Positions 53,437 to 61,594 of a stretch of 64,000 nt of DNA are shown here, in pieces. The DNA comes from Streptomyces musisoli. GTDB lineage: Bacteria > Actinomycetota > Actinomycetes > Streptomycetales > Streptomycetaceae. The notes under the pieces are model-generated. The model was not told the DNA's origin and made no database searches. It saw only the letters and a program-made list of their open reading frames with translations. Made by a program: the position numbers and the translations under genes. Each line of letters opens with the position of its first letter. Within the stretch, counting starts at the first letter, position 1. The DNA lies in the NCBI RefSeq assembly GCF_016741855.1, contig NZ_JAERRH010000007.1, positions 62,001-126,000 on the forward strand, given 5' to 3'.

Positions 53437-53601
53437 GCCCGTGCGCGCCCGTGGACTCCGACCGGGCGAAGATCCTCAGCCGGGCAGCGCAACGCGGTCC
53501 GCCGGGACGTGCCGCCGCCCCTCGCCGGTGCTTGTCTGATGCGTGGACCGCCGGGCCACGGAGCCCGCGCAAGCGGGCACGCAGCGGAGGAGCAGGACAT
53601 C

Positions 53602-54441
53602 GTGAGTTCCACCGAGGGAACATCCCAGGGCGTGATCCCGGCCCACCTGCTGCGGGGGCAGAAGGCGCTCGTGACCGGCGCGAACTCCGGCATCGGCAGG
53701 GCGACGGCCATCGCCCTGGGCCGGGCCGGGGCCGACGTCGTGGTCAACTACGTGGCCGGCGCAGAGGAGGCCGAGAAGGTGGTCGAGGAGATCACCGGAC
53801 TCGGGGTCCGGGCGGCCGCCTACGAGGCGGACGTCTCCGACGAGCAGCAGGTCGTCGCCATGACGGACCGCATGGTCCGGGAGTTCGGCACGATCGACAT
53901 CCTGGTCGCCAACGCGGGACTCCAGCGCGACGCCCCGTTCACCGAGATGACCCTCGCCCAGTGGCAGAAGGTCCTGGACGTCAATCTCACCGGCCAGTTC
54001 CTGTGTGCCCGGGAGGCGACCAAGGAGTTCCTGCGCCGCGGGGTGGTCCCCGAGGTGTCCCGTGCGGCCGGGAAGATCATCTGCATGAGTTCGGTGCACC
54101 AGCTCATCCCGTGGGCCGGGCACGTCAACTACGCCTCCTCCAAGGGCGGCGTGCAGATGATGATGGAGACGCTGGCCCAGGAGCTCGCCCCGAAGAAGAT
54201 CCGCGTGAACGCGATCGCCCCCGGGGCCATCAAGACCCCCATCAACCGAGGCGCCTGGGAGACGCCCGAGGCCCGGGAGGACCTGCTGCGGCTAATCCCG
54301 TACGACCGCATCGGCGACCCCGAGGACATCGGCTACGCGGCCGTCGGGCTCGCCTCCGACCTCATGGACTACGTCGTGGGCGCCACCCTGTACGTCGACG
54401 GCGGGATGACGCTCTTCCCGGGCTTCGCCACCGGCGGCTGA
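53602..54441 (+). CDS. SDR oxidoreductase, glucose 1-dehydrogenase-like
   Basis: A 279-residue classical SDR. It has a short N-terminal extension, then KALVTGANSGIGRATAIAL, VANAGLQRDAP, ICMSSVHQLIPWAGHVNYASSK (Ser and YxxxK, quoted in part: GHVNYASSK), IAPGAIKTPIN and a terminal VDGGMTLFPGF, the pattern of Bacillus-type glucose 1-dehydrogenases. GTG at 53602 follows GGAGGAG. Next gene on the same strand is cydA, 38 bases away. It probably oxidises a sugar or polyol with NAD(P). Confidence 0.82.
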   Translation: MSSTEGTSQGVIPAHLLRGQKALVTGANSGIGRATAIALGRAGADVVVNYVAGAEEAEKVVEEITGLGVRAAAYEADVSDEQQVVAMTDRMVREFGTIDILVANAGLQRDAPFTEMTLAQWQKVLDVNLTGQFLCAREATKEFLRRGVVPEVSRAAGKIICMSSVHQLIPWAGHVNYASSKGGVQMMMETLAQELAPKKIRVNAIAPGAIKTPINRGAWETPEAREDLLRLIPYDRIGDPEDIGYAAVGLASDLMDYVVGATLYVDGGMTLFPGFATGG

Positions 54442-54479
54442 CCCGTCCCACCCGCGCCGGTCCCGGGAGGGACGACACC

Positions 54480-55922
54480 ATGCACACGGTCCTGCTGCTG
54501 GCGGACGCCCCGGCGCAGACGCTGCCGGCCAGATCGATGATGGCCTTCACCCTCGTCACGCACATCGTCCTGGTGCCGCTGGGCGTGGCGCTGCCGCTGA
54601 TCACGCTGATCATGCACGGCTACGGTCTGCGCCGGAACGACGCCACCGCCCTGCTGCTGGCGCGGCGCTGGTCGGCCGTCATGGCGGTGCAGTTCGCGAT
54701 CGGCGTGGTCACCGGCACGGTGCTGTCCTTCGAGTTCGGGCTGCTGTGGCCGGGCATGATGGGCCGGTGGGGCGATGTGTTCGGCATCGGCTTCGGGGTC
54801 GAGGCGTGGGGCTTCTTCCTGGAGGCCGTCCTCATCGCCATCTACCTCTACGGCTGGCGACGGCTGCCCTCCCGGGCCCACTTCCTGCTCGGACTGCCCC
54901 TGCCGTTCGTGGCGCTGCTCGGGGCCTTCGGCATCCTGGCCGCCAACTCGTGGATGAACACACCCCGCGGCTTCAGCCTCGACGCCGCGGGCAACCCCGT
55001 GGACGTGAACGTCCGCAAGGCGATCTTCACGCCCATCTTGGGCCCGGAGTACTGGCACTTCGTCGTGGCGATGTTCGTCACGGCGGGCTATGTCACGGCG
55101 GGCGTCTACGCCATGGGCTGGCTGCGCGGCCGCCGTGACCGCTACCACCGGCTCGGCTTCACGATCCCCTTCACGTTCGCCGCGGTGTGCACGCCGGTGC
55201 AGTTCGTGCTCGGCGACTCCATCGCCCGGCAGGTCTTCCACAAGCAGCCGGTGAAGTTCGCCGCCATGGAGATCGTCTGGAAGACCGACACCCACGTCCC
55301 GGAGTACCTGTTCGGCCGGCTGCATCCGAACGGCACCATCTCCGGCGGCATCAGGATCCCGCAGCTCGACTCCATCCTGGCCGGCTTCCGCCCGGACACC
55401 AAGGTCACCGGGCTGACCACGGTCCCCGCGAGCGACCGGCCGACGCCCACCCAGGCCACCATCGTCCACTGGACCTTCGACATCATGGTGGGGATCGGCT
55501 CGCTGCTGTTGCTGCTCGCGCTCTGGTACGGCGTCCTGTGGCTCTGGCGCCGCCGGCTGCCCGCCTCCCCGTGGTTCTTCCGCGCCGCGGCGTGCGCGGG
55601 CGTCGCCTCCGTCGTCGCCGTCGAGTGCGGGTGGATCACCACCGAGGTGGGTCGCCAGCCCTGGATCGTCTACCAGAACATGCGGGTCGCCGAGGCGGTG
55701 ACGGCGACCCGCTCCACCAGCCTGTGGATCATGTTCGCACTGGTCGTCGTCGTGTACGTCTTCGTCTTCGGGTCGTTGCTCGTGGTGCTGCTGAAGATGC
55801 GCACACGCTGGCGACTCGCGGACCGGCAGGGCGGGCCGCTGCCGCCGAAGGAGACACCGGAGCCCGACACCCCGGAGACCGACACCCCGTACGGGCCGCG
55901 CTCCACCGGGAGCCGGCTGTGA
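54480..55922 (+). CDS. cydA: Cytochrome bd-type quinol oxidase subunit I
   Basis: A 480-residue membrane protein, quinol-oxidising subunit of cytochrome bd oxidase. The N-terminal His of FTLVTHIVLVPLG matches the high-spin heme ligand; GRWGDVFGIGFGVEAWGFF and GWITTEVGRQPWIVY are diagnostic; the Met/His ligands in the middle helices are visible (EYWHFVVAMF, DIMVGIG). The Q-loop is short, as in the cyanide-insensitive (Cio) form. ATG at 54480 follows GGGAGGG. Its TGA overlaps the cydB GTG. It reduces O2 to water without proton pumping. Confidence 0.93.
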   Translation: MHTVLLLADAPAQTLPARSMMAFTLVTHIVLVPLGVALPLITLIMHGYGLRRNDATALLLARRWSAVMAVQFAIGVVTGTVLSFEFGLLWPGMMGRWGDVFGIGFGVEAWGFFLEAVLIAIYLYGWRRLPSRAHFLLGLPLPFVALLGAFGILAANSWMNTPRGFSLDAAGNPVDVNVRKAIFTPILGPEYWHFVVAMFVTAGYVTAGVYAMGWLRGRRDRYHRLGFTIPFTFAAVCTPVQFVLGDSIARQVFHKQPVKFAAMEIVWKTDTHVPEYLFGRLHPNGTISGGIRIPQLDSILAGFRPDTKVTGLTTVPASDRPTPTQATIVHWTFDIMVGIGSLLLLLALWYGVLWLWRRRLPASPWFFRAAACAGVASVVAVECGWITTEVGRQPWIVYQNMRVAEAVTATRSTSLWIMFALVVVVYVFVFGSLLVVLLKMRTRWRLADRQGGPLPPKETPEPDTPETDTPYGPRSTGSRL

Positions 55923-56938
55923 TCGCGGGGGTCATCGCCGTCGTCCTGCTGCTCGCGATCGCCGCCTACGCCTGCGGCGGCGGCACCGACTACGGAGCCG
56001 GGTTCTGGGACCTGACCGCGGGCGGCGCCGAGCGCGGCAAACGACCGCGCCGGCTGATCGACCACGCGATGGAACCCGTCTGGGAGGTCAACAACGTCTG
56101 GCTGGTCTTCGTGCTGGTGATCATGTGGACCGGTTTCCCGGTCCTGTTCCAGCAGGTCTTCACCACCATGTGGCTGCCCCTGGCGCTGGCCGCCGTGGGC
56201 ATCGTGCTGCGCGGCGCCGGCTTCGCCCTGCGCAAGCCCGTCCGGCGGCTGGCCGGCCGGCGCCTGTACGGGGCCGTCTTCGCCGTCTCCTCCCTGCTGA
56301 CGCCGTTCTTCCTCGGCGCCGCGGCCGGCGGGGTCGCCTCCGGCCGGGTGACCGCCACGACGACGGCGTCCACGGACGCCTGGGCCAACCCCACCTCCCT
56401 GCTGTTCGGCCTGCTCGCCATCGCGGCCACGGCGACCCTCGGCGCCGTCTTCCTCGCCGCGGACGCCCGCCGATTCGCCGAACCGGACCTGGACCGCTAC
56501 TTCCGCCGACGGGCCCTCGCCGCCCTCGTCGCCGTCGCCGTGCTCGCCGTCGTCACCCTCTTCGTCACCCACGGCGACGCCCCCCACGTCTGGCACGGCC
56601 TCACGCACGGCACCGGTCTCTTCTTCGTGATCGTGGCGGTACTGGCCACGCTCGCCACCGCATGGCTGCTGACCCGGCCATCCGGGGCCTGGTCCCGGGT
56701 CACGGCGGTCGGCGTGGTCGCGTCGGCCGTCATCGCCTGGGGCATGGCACAGCGCCCCTACCTCGTCCCGACCTCGCTGACCGTCGCCCAGGGCGCGGGC
56801 GCCCACACCACCCTGCGCTGGCTGGCGCTCGTCACCCTCGTCGCCGTCGTACTCGTCATCCCCGCGGTCGCCCTGCTGTACCGGCTGGACACGCACGGCG
56901 AACTGGAGGGCCTCACCGACGCCGACCTGCGGCGGTGA
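55919..56938 (+). CDS. cydB: Cytochrome bd-type quinol oxidase subunit II
   Basis: A 339-residue CydB/CioB subunit with about eight membrane segments. Family signatures are YACGGGTDYGAGFWDLTAGG, HAMEPVWEVNNVWLVF and PTSLLFGLLAIA. GTG at 55919 overlaps the cydA stop (GTGA). The usual CydDC assembly ABC transporter genes are not in the window. Confidence 0.92.
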   Translation: MIAGVIAVVLLLAIAAYACGGGTDYGAGFWDLTAGGAERGKRPRRLIDHAMEPVWEVNNVWLVFVLVIMWTGFPVLFQQVFTTMWLPLALAAVGIVLRGAGFALRKPVRRLAGRRLYGAVFAVSSLLTPFFLGAAAGGVASGRVTATTTASTDAWANPTSLLFGLLAIAATATLGAVFLAADARRFAEPDLDRYFRRRALAALVAVAVLAVVTLFVTHGDAPHVWHGLTHGTGLFFVIVAVLATLATAWLLTRPSGAWSRVTAVGVVASAVIAWGMAQRPYLVPTSLTVAQGAGAHTTLRWLALVTLVAVVLVIPAVALLYRLDTHGELEGLTDADLRR

Positions 56939-56960
56939 AACCCTGAACCGGGCGGTCCGG

Positions 56961-57000
56961 CAGCGCCCTGAAGGGGCGCGGGGAACCGCGACCGGCCCCC
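56961..57000. repeat. Probable dispersed Streptomyces intergenic element
   Basis: CAGCGCCCTGAAGGGGCGCG followed by GGGAACCGCGACCGGCCCCC. From memory, the AGGGGCGCGGGGAACTGCGCGA-like core recurs in many Streptomyces intergenic regions. The first part forms a hairpin (GCGCCC...GGGGCGC). It sits between convergent cydB and GH15 genes and may act as a terminator. Confidence 0.5.
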
Positions 57001-57049
57001 GCGGACCCGCGGCCGATCGACGGCCCGTCGCGGCCCCGCAGCCAAGTGC

Positions 57050-58888
57050 TCAGCGCTTGGCCAGCGCCTCGTTGAGGGTGATCGCCGAGTCGATGAGCGC
57101 AAGGTGTGTGAACGCCTGGGGGAAATTACCGAGTTGCCGGCCCGTGGGGTCGATCTCCTCGGAGTACAGGCCCAGATGGTTGGCGTACCCCATCATCTTC
57201 TCGAACACCAGCCGAGCCCGGTCGGTCCGGCCCGCGCGAGCCAACGCGTCGACGTACATGAACGTGCACAGGGAGAAGGTGCCCTCCGAGCCGCGCAGGC
57301 CGTCGGGCGAGGCATCGGGGTTGTACCGGTAGACCAGGCTGTCGCTGACCAGCTCCTGCTCCATGGCGTCCAGGGTCGCCGTCCACATCGGGTCCCCGGG
57401 GGTGATGAACCCGACCGTCGCCATGCGCAGCAGCGAGGAGTCGAGGACCTCACTGCCGTAGTGCTGGACGAAGGCCTGCCGGTCCTCGCTCCAGCCCTTG
57501 GCCATGACCTGCTCGTAGACGGCGTCCCGTTCGACCCTCCAGCGGTCGGCCGCGGACGGCCAGCCCTTCGCCTCGGCGAGGCGCAGCGCGCGGTCGAACG
57601 CCAGCCACGACATCACCCGGCCGTAGGTGAAGGACTGGCGGCCGCCGCGGGTCTCCCAGATGCCCTCCTCCGTCTGGTCCCAGTGGTCGGCCAGCCACTC
57701 CAGGTCCGTCCGCAGCGAGGTCCAGCCCCCGTAGCCAACCTGGAAGCCGTGCTGGTGCGCGAAGTAGATGCTGTCCAGCGCCTCGCCGTAGATGTCCAGC
57801 TGGAGCTGGGTGGCGGCGCCGTTGCCGATCCGGACCGGGGCGGAACCCGCGTAGCCCTCCCAGTGGTCGAGGATCTGCTCGTTCAGCTCGGAGGAGCCGT
57901 CGACCTTGTACATGATGTTCAGCGGGCCCGTGCTCCCGGTGCTGCCGGCCCGCTCCTTGACCCGGTCACCGAGCCAGATGATGAACGCCCTGGCCTCCTC
58001 CGTGAAGCCCAGTCCCAGCAGGGCGTACACGGAGAAGGAGGCGTCGCGGATCCAGGTGAAGCGGTAGTCCCAGTTGCGCTCGCCGCCCAGTTGCTCCGGG
58101 AGGGCCGCGGTGGGAGCGGCCACCACGGCGCCGCTGGGGGCGAAGGTCATGAGCTTCAGCGTGATCGCGGACCGCTCCACCACCTCCCGCCAGCGTCCGG
58201 TGTAGCGCGACTGAGCGAGCCAGGACCGCCAGAACGCCGCCGTCTCGCCGAAGAGCCGTTCGTGTTCCTCGCGCCGGATCTCCCTGGGCGGTCCGTCGGC
58301 ACCCATCTCCAGGATCAGCCCGCGCTGCTGGCCGGCCGTCAGGGTCAGCGAGACCTGGAGGTCGGCGTCCCGGTGCGTCAGGACGTCCGAGAACCGCTCG
58401 TCCTCCGGCTCCCGGATGGGGTGCACGGTGAGTTCCGTGCCGTCCTCCGCGACGAAGACCGCTCCGTGCGGGGTGACGTGCACCTCGTGCTTGCCGCGCC
58501 CGTAGTCGAACCGGGGGGCGACCTCCACGTCGAAGGTCATGGTGCCGCGCACACAGCGGACCAGGCGCACCAGCCGGTGCCGGCGCGTGGTCGTCCTACC
58601 GGTCACCGGCATGAAGTCGACCACCTCGCCGGCGCCCGCCTCGGTCATGAACCGGGTCACCAGGATCGCCGTGTCGGGCAGGTACAACTGCTTGGTCGAA
58701 TGCATCGGGTGGGCCGGCCGGACCGTGCAGTGGCCGCCCTTCTGCCGGTCCAGAAGCGCCCCGAACACACTCGGCGAGTCGAACCGCGGGGAGCAGAACC
58801 AGTCGACCGCCCCCTCGGTGGTCACCAGTGCCGCGGTCTGGAGATCGCCGATCAGTCCGTGGTTCTCGATCAGCGGGTAGTCGTCCAT
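57050..58888 (-). CDS. Glycoside hydrolase family 15 (glucoamylase/trehalase-like)
   Basis: A 612-residue GH15 enzyme. N-terminal beta-sandwich domain (MDDYPLIENHGLIGDLQTA start, CSPRFDSPSVFGALLD) and an (alpha/alpha)6 barrel with NWDYRFTWIRDASFSVYAL and YSEEIDPTGRQLGNFPQAFTHL (in part: EEIDPTGRQLGNFPQAF), the catalytic Glu regions. Actinobacterial members hydrolyse trehalose or alpha-glucans to glucose. No signal peptide, so it acts on internal stores. ATG at 58888 follows GGAAGGGGC. The neighbours are a bd oxidase, an SDR, a GMC enzyme and gluconokinase. Confidence 0.9.
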   Translation of the reverse strand: MDDYPLIENHGLIGDLQTAALVTTEGAVDWFCSPRFDSPSVFGALLDRQKGGHCTVRPAHPMHSTKQLYLPDTAILVTRFMTEAGAGEVVDFMPVTGRTTTRRHRLVRLVRCVRGTMTFDVEVAPRFDYGRGKHEVHVTPHGAVFVAEDGTELTVHPIREPEDERFSDVLTHRDADLQVSLTLTAGQQRGLILEMGADGPPREIRREEHERLFGETAAFWRSWLAQSRYTGRWREVVERSAITLKLMTFAPSGAVVAAPTAALPEQLGGERNWDYRFTWIRDASFSVYALLGLGFTEEARAFIIWLGDRVKERAGSTGSTGPLNIMYKVDGSSELNEQILDHWEGYAGSAPVRIGNGAATQLQLDIYGEALDSIYFAHQHGFQVGYGGWTSLRTDLEWLADHWDQTEEGIWETRGGRQSFTYGRVMSWLAFDRALRLAEAKGWPSAADRWRVERDAVYEQVMAKGWSEDRQAFVQHYGSEVLDSSLLRMATVGFITPGDPMWTATLDAMEQELVSDSLVYRYNPDASPDGLRGSEGTFSLCTFMYVDALARAGRTDRARLVFEKMMGYANHLGLYSEEIDPTGRQLGNFPQAFTHLALIDSAITLNEALAKR

Positions 58889-59105
58889 CGGGGCGCCCCT
58901 TCCGGCCTGCGATTCACCCGAACGCACCCCCTCGATCAGGCTAAGTCGCAGCCCCGGCACCGGCTCGTCGGACGAGATCCCTGGGGCGACCGGGCCCTTC
59001 CGCCCCGGACGGCGCCACCTGCGTTCCCTAGCCCCGGGCGGGGCCACACGGGGTCCCGTCCCTACGGAAGTGGATCAGATCCATCCGGACCTCCTGGGGA
59101 CGGGA

Positions 59106-59217
59106 TCCGAGGTGGTCACGGACGGCACGGGGAGCCGAGGTGGTCACGGACGGCACGGGGATCCGACGTGGTCACGGACGACACCGGGAGCCGGGAGGTA
59201 CGGACGGCACCGGGAGT
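59106..59217. repeat. 28-bp tandem repeat, about four copies
   Basis: Units of 28 bases begin at 59106, 59134, 59162 and 59190 (each containing GGTGGTCACGGACGGCACGG or a variant). The first two copies are nearly identical and the last is diverged and one base short. Located in the 463-base gap upstream of the GH15 gene. Confidence 0.85.
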
Positions 59218-59259
59218 CGGGCAGGTTTCGGTCCGGACTCGGCCCGCGAGAGCGGTCGC

Positions 59260-59355
59260 CGTCCGCCGGAGCGGTGGCCGTTCGCCGGAGCGGTCGCGCC
59301 GTTCGCCGGAGCGGTGGCCGTTCCGCGGCGGTGGTCACCGTTCCGCGGCGGTCAC
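59260..59355. repeat. Short imperfect repeats of the GCCGTTCGCCGGAGCGGTG type
   Basis: Four to five 18-24 base imperfect units (CGCCGGAGCGGTGGCCGTT and CCGCGGCGGTGGTCACCGTT) run up to and slightly into the gluconokinase stop codon region. Together with the 28-bp array they fill most of 59106-59355; no gene was seen in 58889-59351. Confidence 0.75.
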
Positions 59356-59915
59356 CGTTGCGGCGCGGACACGGCCCGCACCGCTGCCGCCAGAACCTCG
59401 GCCGGGCTCTCCGAGTCGTTGATGTCGATGGTGACGCCCGGTTCGTCGGCGTGCAGCGGATCCAGCGTGGCGTACTGCGAGTCGAGCAGCTCCGGCGGCA
59501 TGAAATGGCCCTTCCGCCGTGTCAGGCGCCTCTCGGCCACCTCGCGGTCGAGGGCCAGGTACAGGAACCACACGTCCGCTCCCGTGTGCCGGAACTGGTC
59601 GCGATACGCGCGCTTGAGCGCGGAGCAGGCGGCGACGCCTCCGTGTCCGCTCGAAGCGGTGGTCCGGATCCACACGGTGATCGCTTCCAGCCAGGGCCGC
59701 CGGTCGGCGTCGTCCAGCGGGTGCCCGGACGCCATCTTGAGGCGGTTCGACGCGGAGTGGAGGACGTCCCCCTCCAGGAACGGCACACCGAGGAACCGCG
59801 CGAGCCCGGCTCCCACGGTGGACTTGCCGGACCCGGACACGCCCATCACGATCACCACGCGCGAACCGCCACCGTCCGGGCCGGCGATCCTCCCGGAACC
59901 GGGGTCGGAATGCAT
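59352..59915 (-). CDS. gntK: Gluconokinase
   Basis: A 187-residue P-loop kinase (GntK type) that phosphorylates gluconate to 6-phosphogluconate. Walker A is MGVSGSGKSTVGAGLA (near residue 25), followed by FLEGDVLHSASNRLKMASGH (in part: SNRLKMASGHPL), CSALKRAYRDQFR and GHFMPPELLDSQYATLDPL. The length equals the family norm apart from a 17-residue N-terminal extension; an internal start is not obvious. ATG at 59915. With the GH15, SDR and GMC genes it suggests glucose oxidation to gluconate feeding the pentose phosphate pathway. Confidence 0.93.
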   Translation of the reverse strand: MHSDPGSGRIAGPDGGGSRVVIVMGVSGSGKSTVGAGLARFLGVPFLEGDVLHSASNRLKMASGHPLDDADRRPWLEAITVWIRTTASSGHGGVAACSALKRAYRDQFRHTGADVWFLYLALDREVAERRLTRRKGHFMPPELLDSQYATLDPLHADEPGVTIDINDSESPAEVLAAAVRAVSAPQR

Positions 59916-59946
59916 GCCTCCACTATCACCCGCACGCCCCGGCCGG

Positions 59947-60169
59947 TGCAGCCCTGGACACTCGCGGACTCGATGTGCAGCCGCGCGCTGTCCGAGGTCC
60001 GCGGCCTCGTCGCCGATGGAGTGCTGAGCATTCCCCGGGGCCGGCCGTTGCCGCTCGAACGCTTCACGGAGGTCATCGCCTTCACCGAGTCACACGTTCA
60101 TGGTCACCCGTTCATGGCGGCGAACCGCTCCTCGTCCTCGAAAAGGGCCGGGACGAGGACGACGAGTAG
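59947..60169 (+). pseudogene. Frameshifted 3' remnant of an MDR-type oxidoreductase
   Basis: One frame reads RGLVADGVLSIPRGRPLPLE then RFTEVIAFTESHVHG, which resembles the C-terminal end of zinc-type alcohol dehydrogenase/quinone reductase proteins. After HVHG the homologous ending (HGGEPLLVLEKG and a TAG stop) is in another frame. The cause is visible: GTTCATGG occurs twice (60097-60104 and 60111-60118), and deleting one 14-base unit restores a continuous frame to the stop at 60167-60169. The 5' part of the gene is missing. The family call is from memory of C-terminal sequences. Confidence 0.5.
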
Positions 60170-60249
60170 GACGCGGTGTTACAGATACGGCCGCGGCCCT
60201 CGCACGACCCGAGCGCCCGGTGCGGGGGCGCCCCCCGTCACGCGTGGAC

Positions 60250-60438
60250 CTAGGCGGCCTCGGATCGCGCCGCACGCCTGCCCGAGGCGGGCTCCTGTGC
60301 GTCGTCGAGCGGCCAGATCTCTTCGTCCCCGAAGTCCGGGGCCTGGAAGGGGTTGGTCGCCGGAGGCGGCGACGCCGCGGTGGAACGGCGGGGTTGCCCC
60401 TCCACGGCGGAGAACAGCGACGTCAGATCGATGGGAGG
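60250..60438 (-). CDS. Possible small protein without a canonical start
   Basis: The minus frame ends in TAG at 60252-60250 and reads, backwards from there, a plausible protein segment: IDLTSLFSAVEGQPRR, NPFQAPDFGDEEIWPLDDA. It is downstream of the KOW-like gene in the same frame, separated by that gene's TAA. No ATG, GTG or TTG begins it, so it is either a decayed gene, uses a rare start, or is chance. Coordinates mark only the protein-like part. Confidence 0.25.
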   Translation of the reverse strand, partial: PPIDLTSLFSAVEGQPRRSTAASPPPATNPFQAPDFGDEEIWPLDDAQEPASGRRAARSEAA

Positions 60439-60498
60439 ACTCTCTTTCGTGACAGGTCCCGGAAGGGGCCTGGTGTGCCGTGACCGGGCACAGCGGTC

Positions 60499-60720
60499 TT
60501 ACAGCTTGGTCATCTTGGCGTACGGGCTCAAGATCCGCATCTGCGCCGAGCCGAAATCCACGAGCGCCGCGATTCCGTCCTCGATACCGATCACTCGGCC
60601 GAGGCCGTACACGTCGTGGGTGACCTGGTCACCCACGGCGAAGTGCTTGGGAACCGGTGTGACCGGGGCCTTGAAGGGGCTGGTGGGCAGATGACGCTTC
60701 GGCGCAGCAGGCTTTGTCAT
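60499..60720 (-). CDS. Small basic protein with UvrD-tail/CarD-like Tudor domain
   Basis: A 73-residue protein. After a basic N-terminus (MTKPAAPKRHLPTSPFK), it has FAVGDQVTHDVYGLGRVIGI (residues about 28-47) and VDFGSAQMRIL. This pattern is found in the Tudor/SH3-like C-terminal region of UvrD/PcrA helicases and in CarD-family proteins that contact RNA polymerase. ATG at 60720. Possibly an RNA polymerase or helicase accessory protein; no partner gene is adjacent. Confidence 0.75.
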   Translation of the reverse strand: MTKPAAPKRHLPTSPFKAPVTPVPKHFAVGDQVTHDVYGLGRVIGIEDGIAALVDFGSAQMRILSPYAKMTKL

Positions 60721-60888
60721 GGCTCAGTATGCACCTACGCGCATCCCGTTTGCTGTGGTCGTGGGCACAGATCCACACGGGGACAACCGCTTCACGCCCC
60801 CTGACCTGGGGATTCGATACCTGGCGCGGCAAAACTGAACCACGGCTCCCCTCCCCTGACGCCGGACGCCCCCGTCCTAGCCCCGGCC

Positions 60889-61029
60889 CCCGGAAACGGT
60901 CCCCTGGTCCCGCTCCCGGAAACGGTCCTCCGCCCCGGCTCCCGGAAACGTTCCTCTGGTCCCGGCTCCCGGAATCGGTCCTCTGGTCCTGCTCCCGGAA
61001 ACGGTCCTCCGGCCCCGGCCCCCGGAAAC
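60889..61029. repeat. 26-27-bp tandem repeat, six copies
   Basis: CCCGGAA(A/T)CG recurs at 60889, 60915, 60941, 60968, 60994 and, as CCCGGAAACC, 61021. The spacing is 26-27 bases. The intervening sequence alternates GTCCTCTGGTCCCGGCT and GTCCTCCGCCCCGGCT. It fills the gap between the genes at 60720 (-) and 61056 (-), so it would lie in the 3' UTR of the latter. Confidence 0.85.
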
Positions 61030-61055
61030 CTGATCGCGTGGGCGGCGGCCCGGCT

Positions 61056-61421
61056 CTACGCAGTCGGCTCGTCCTCGCCGCCGGGGGCGAGCGCGAACAT
61101 CCCGCCGATGCGGTTCCACATGAAACCCTCCCGCCAGCCGGGCCCGTCGAGCATCCAGCCGAGGAGCGCTTGCAGGACCTTCTCCTGGGACACCGTCCGG
61201 GTCTGGTAGTGCTCCGCGGGGACACCGTCGCGGTACTCCAGCTGGTAGGTGTTGTCGTCGCGGAACCAGACCTGGATGTACCAGTCGCCCTCACGTTCCT
61301 CGTCCCGCCGCTCCAGGATCAAGTACTCGTTGCCGCGCCTCAGTTCGGCGAGCATGGTCCCCACTGCCGGCTCCGTGGGACGCCGCACTTCGCGGCCCCG
61401 GCCGTCCGTCGCTGTCAGCAT
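61056..61421 (-). CDS. Conserved protein of unknown function
   Basis: A 121-residue soluble protein. It is compact, with alternating aromatic and charged residues (NEYLILERRDEEREGDWYIQ in part, WFRDDNTYQLEYRDGVPAEH) that suggest a small alpha/beta fold of the kind seen in immunity proteins (Imm1-like). ATG at 61421. It is divergent from the kinase gene. I do not recognise a family with certainty. Confidence 0.7.
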   Translation of the reverse strand: MLTATDGRGREVRRPTEPAVGTMLAELRRGNEYLILERRDEEREGDWYIQVWFRDDNTYQLEYRDGVPAEHYQTRTVSQEKVLQALLGWMLDGPGWREGFMWNRIGGMFALAPGGEDEPTA

Positions 61422-61594
61422 GGATGGATTGTGACGGGTGGGTCCGACAAGGGCGCCGGCCGCTTCCCGAACCCGTGGGCCCGTACGCATCGAGTCGCTG
61501 TCTTCGTCCGGATACCGGCACCGCCTCGGGGTACCCGCCGCGCAGCACGGCCCACGGCCGAGTCCGGTACGCGGTGACAGCAACGGAGAGCCAG

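Noticed and set aside
51771..55922. 1383-codon plus-strand open frame ending in CydA
   Set aside because: The frame runs through the GMC and SDR genes out of phase. Real CydA starts at ATG 54480 with a ribosome site.
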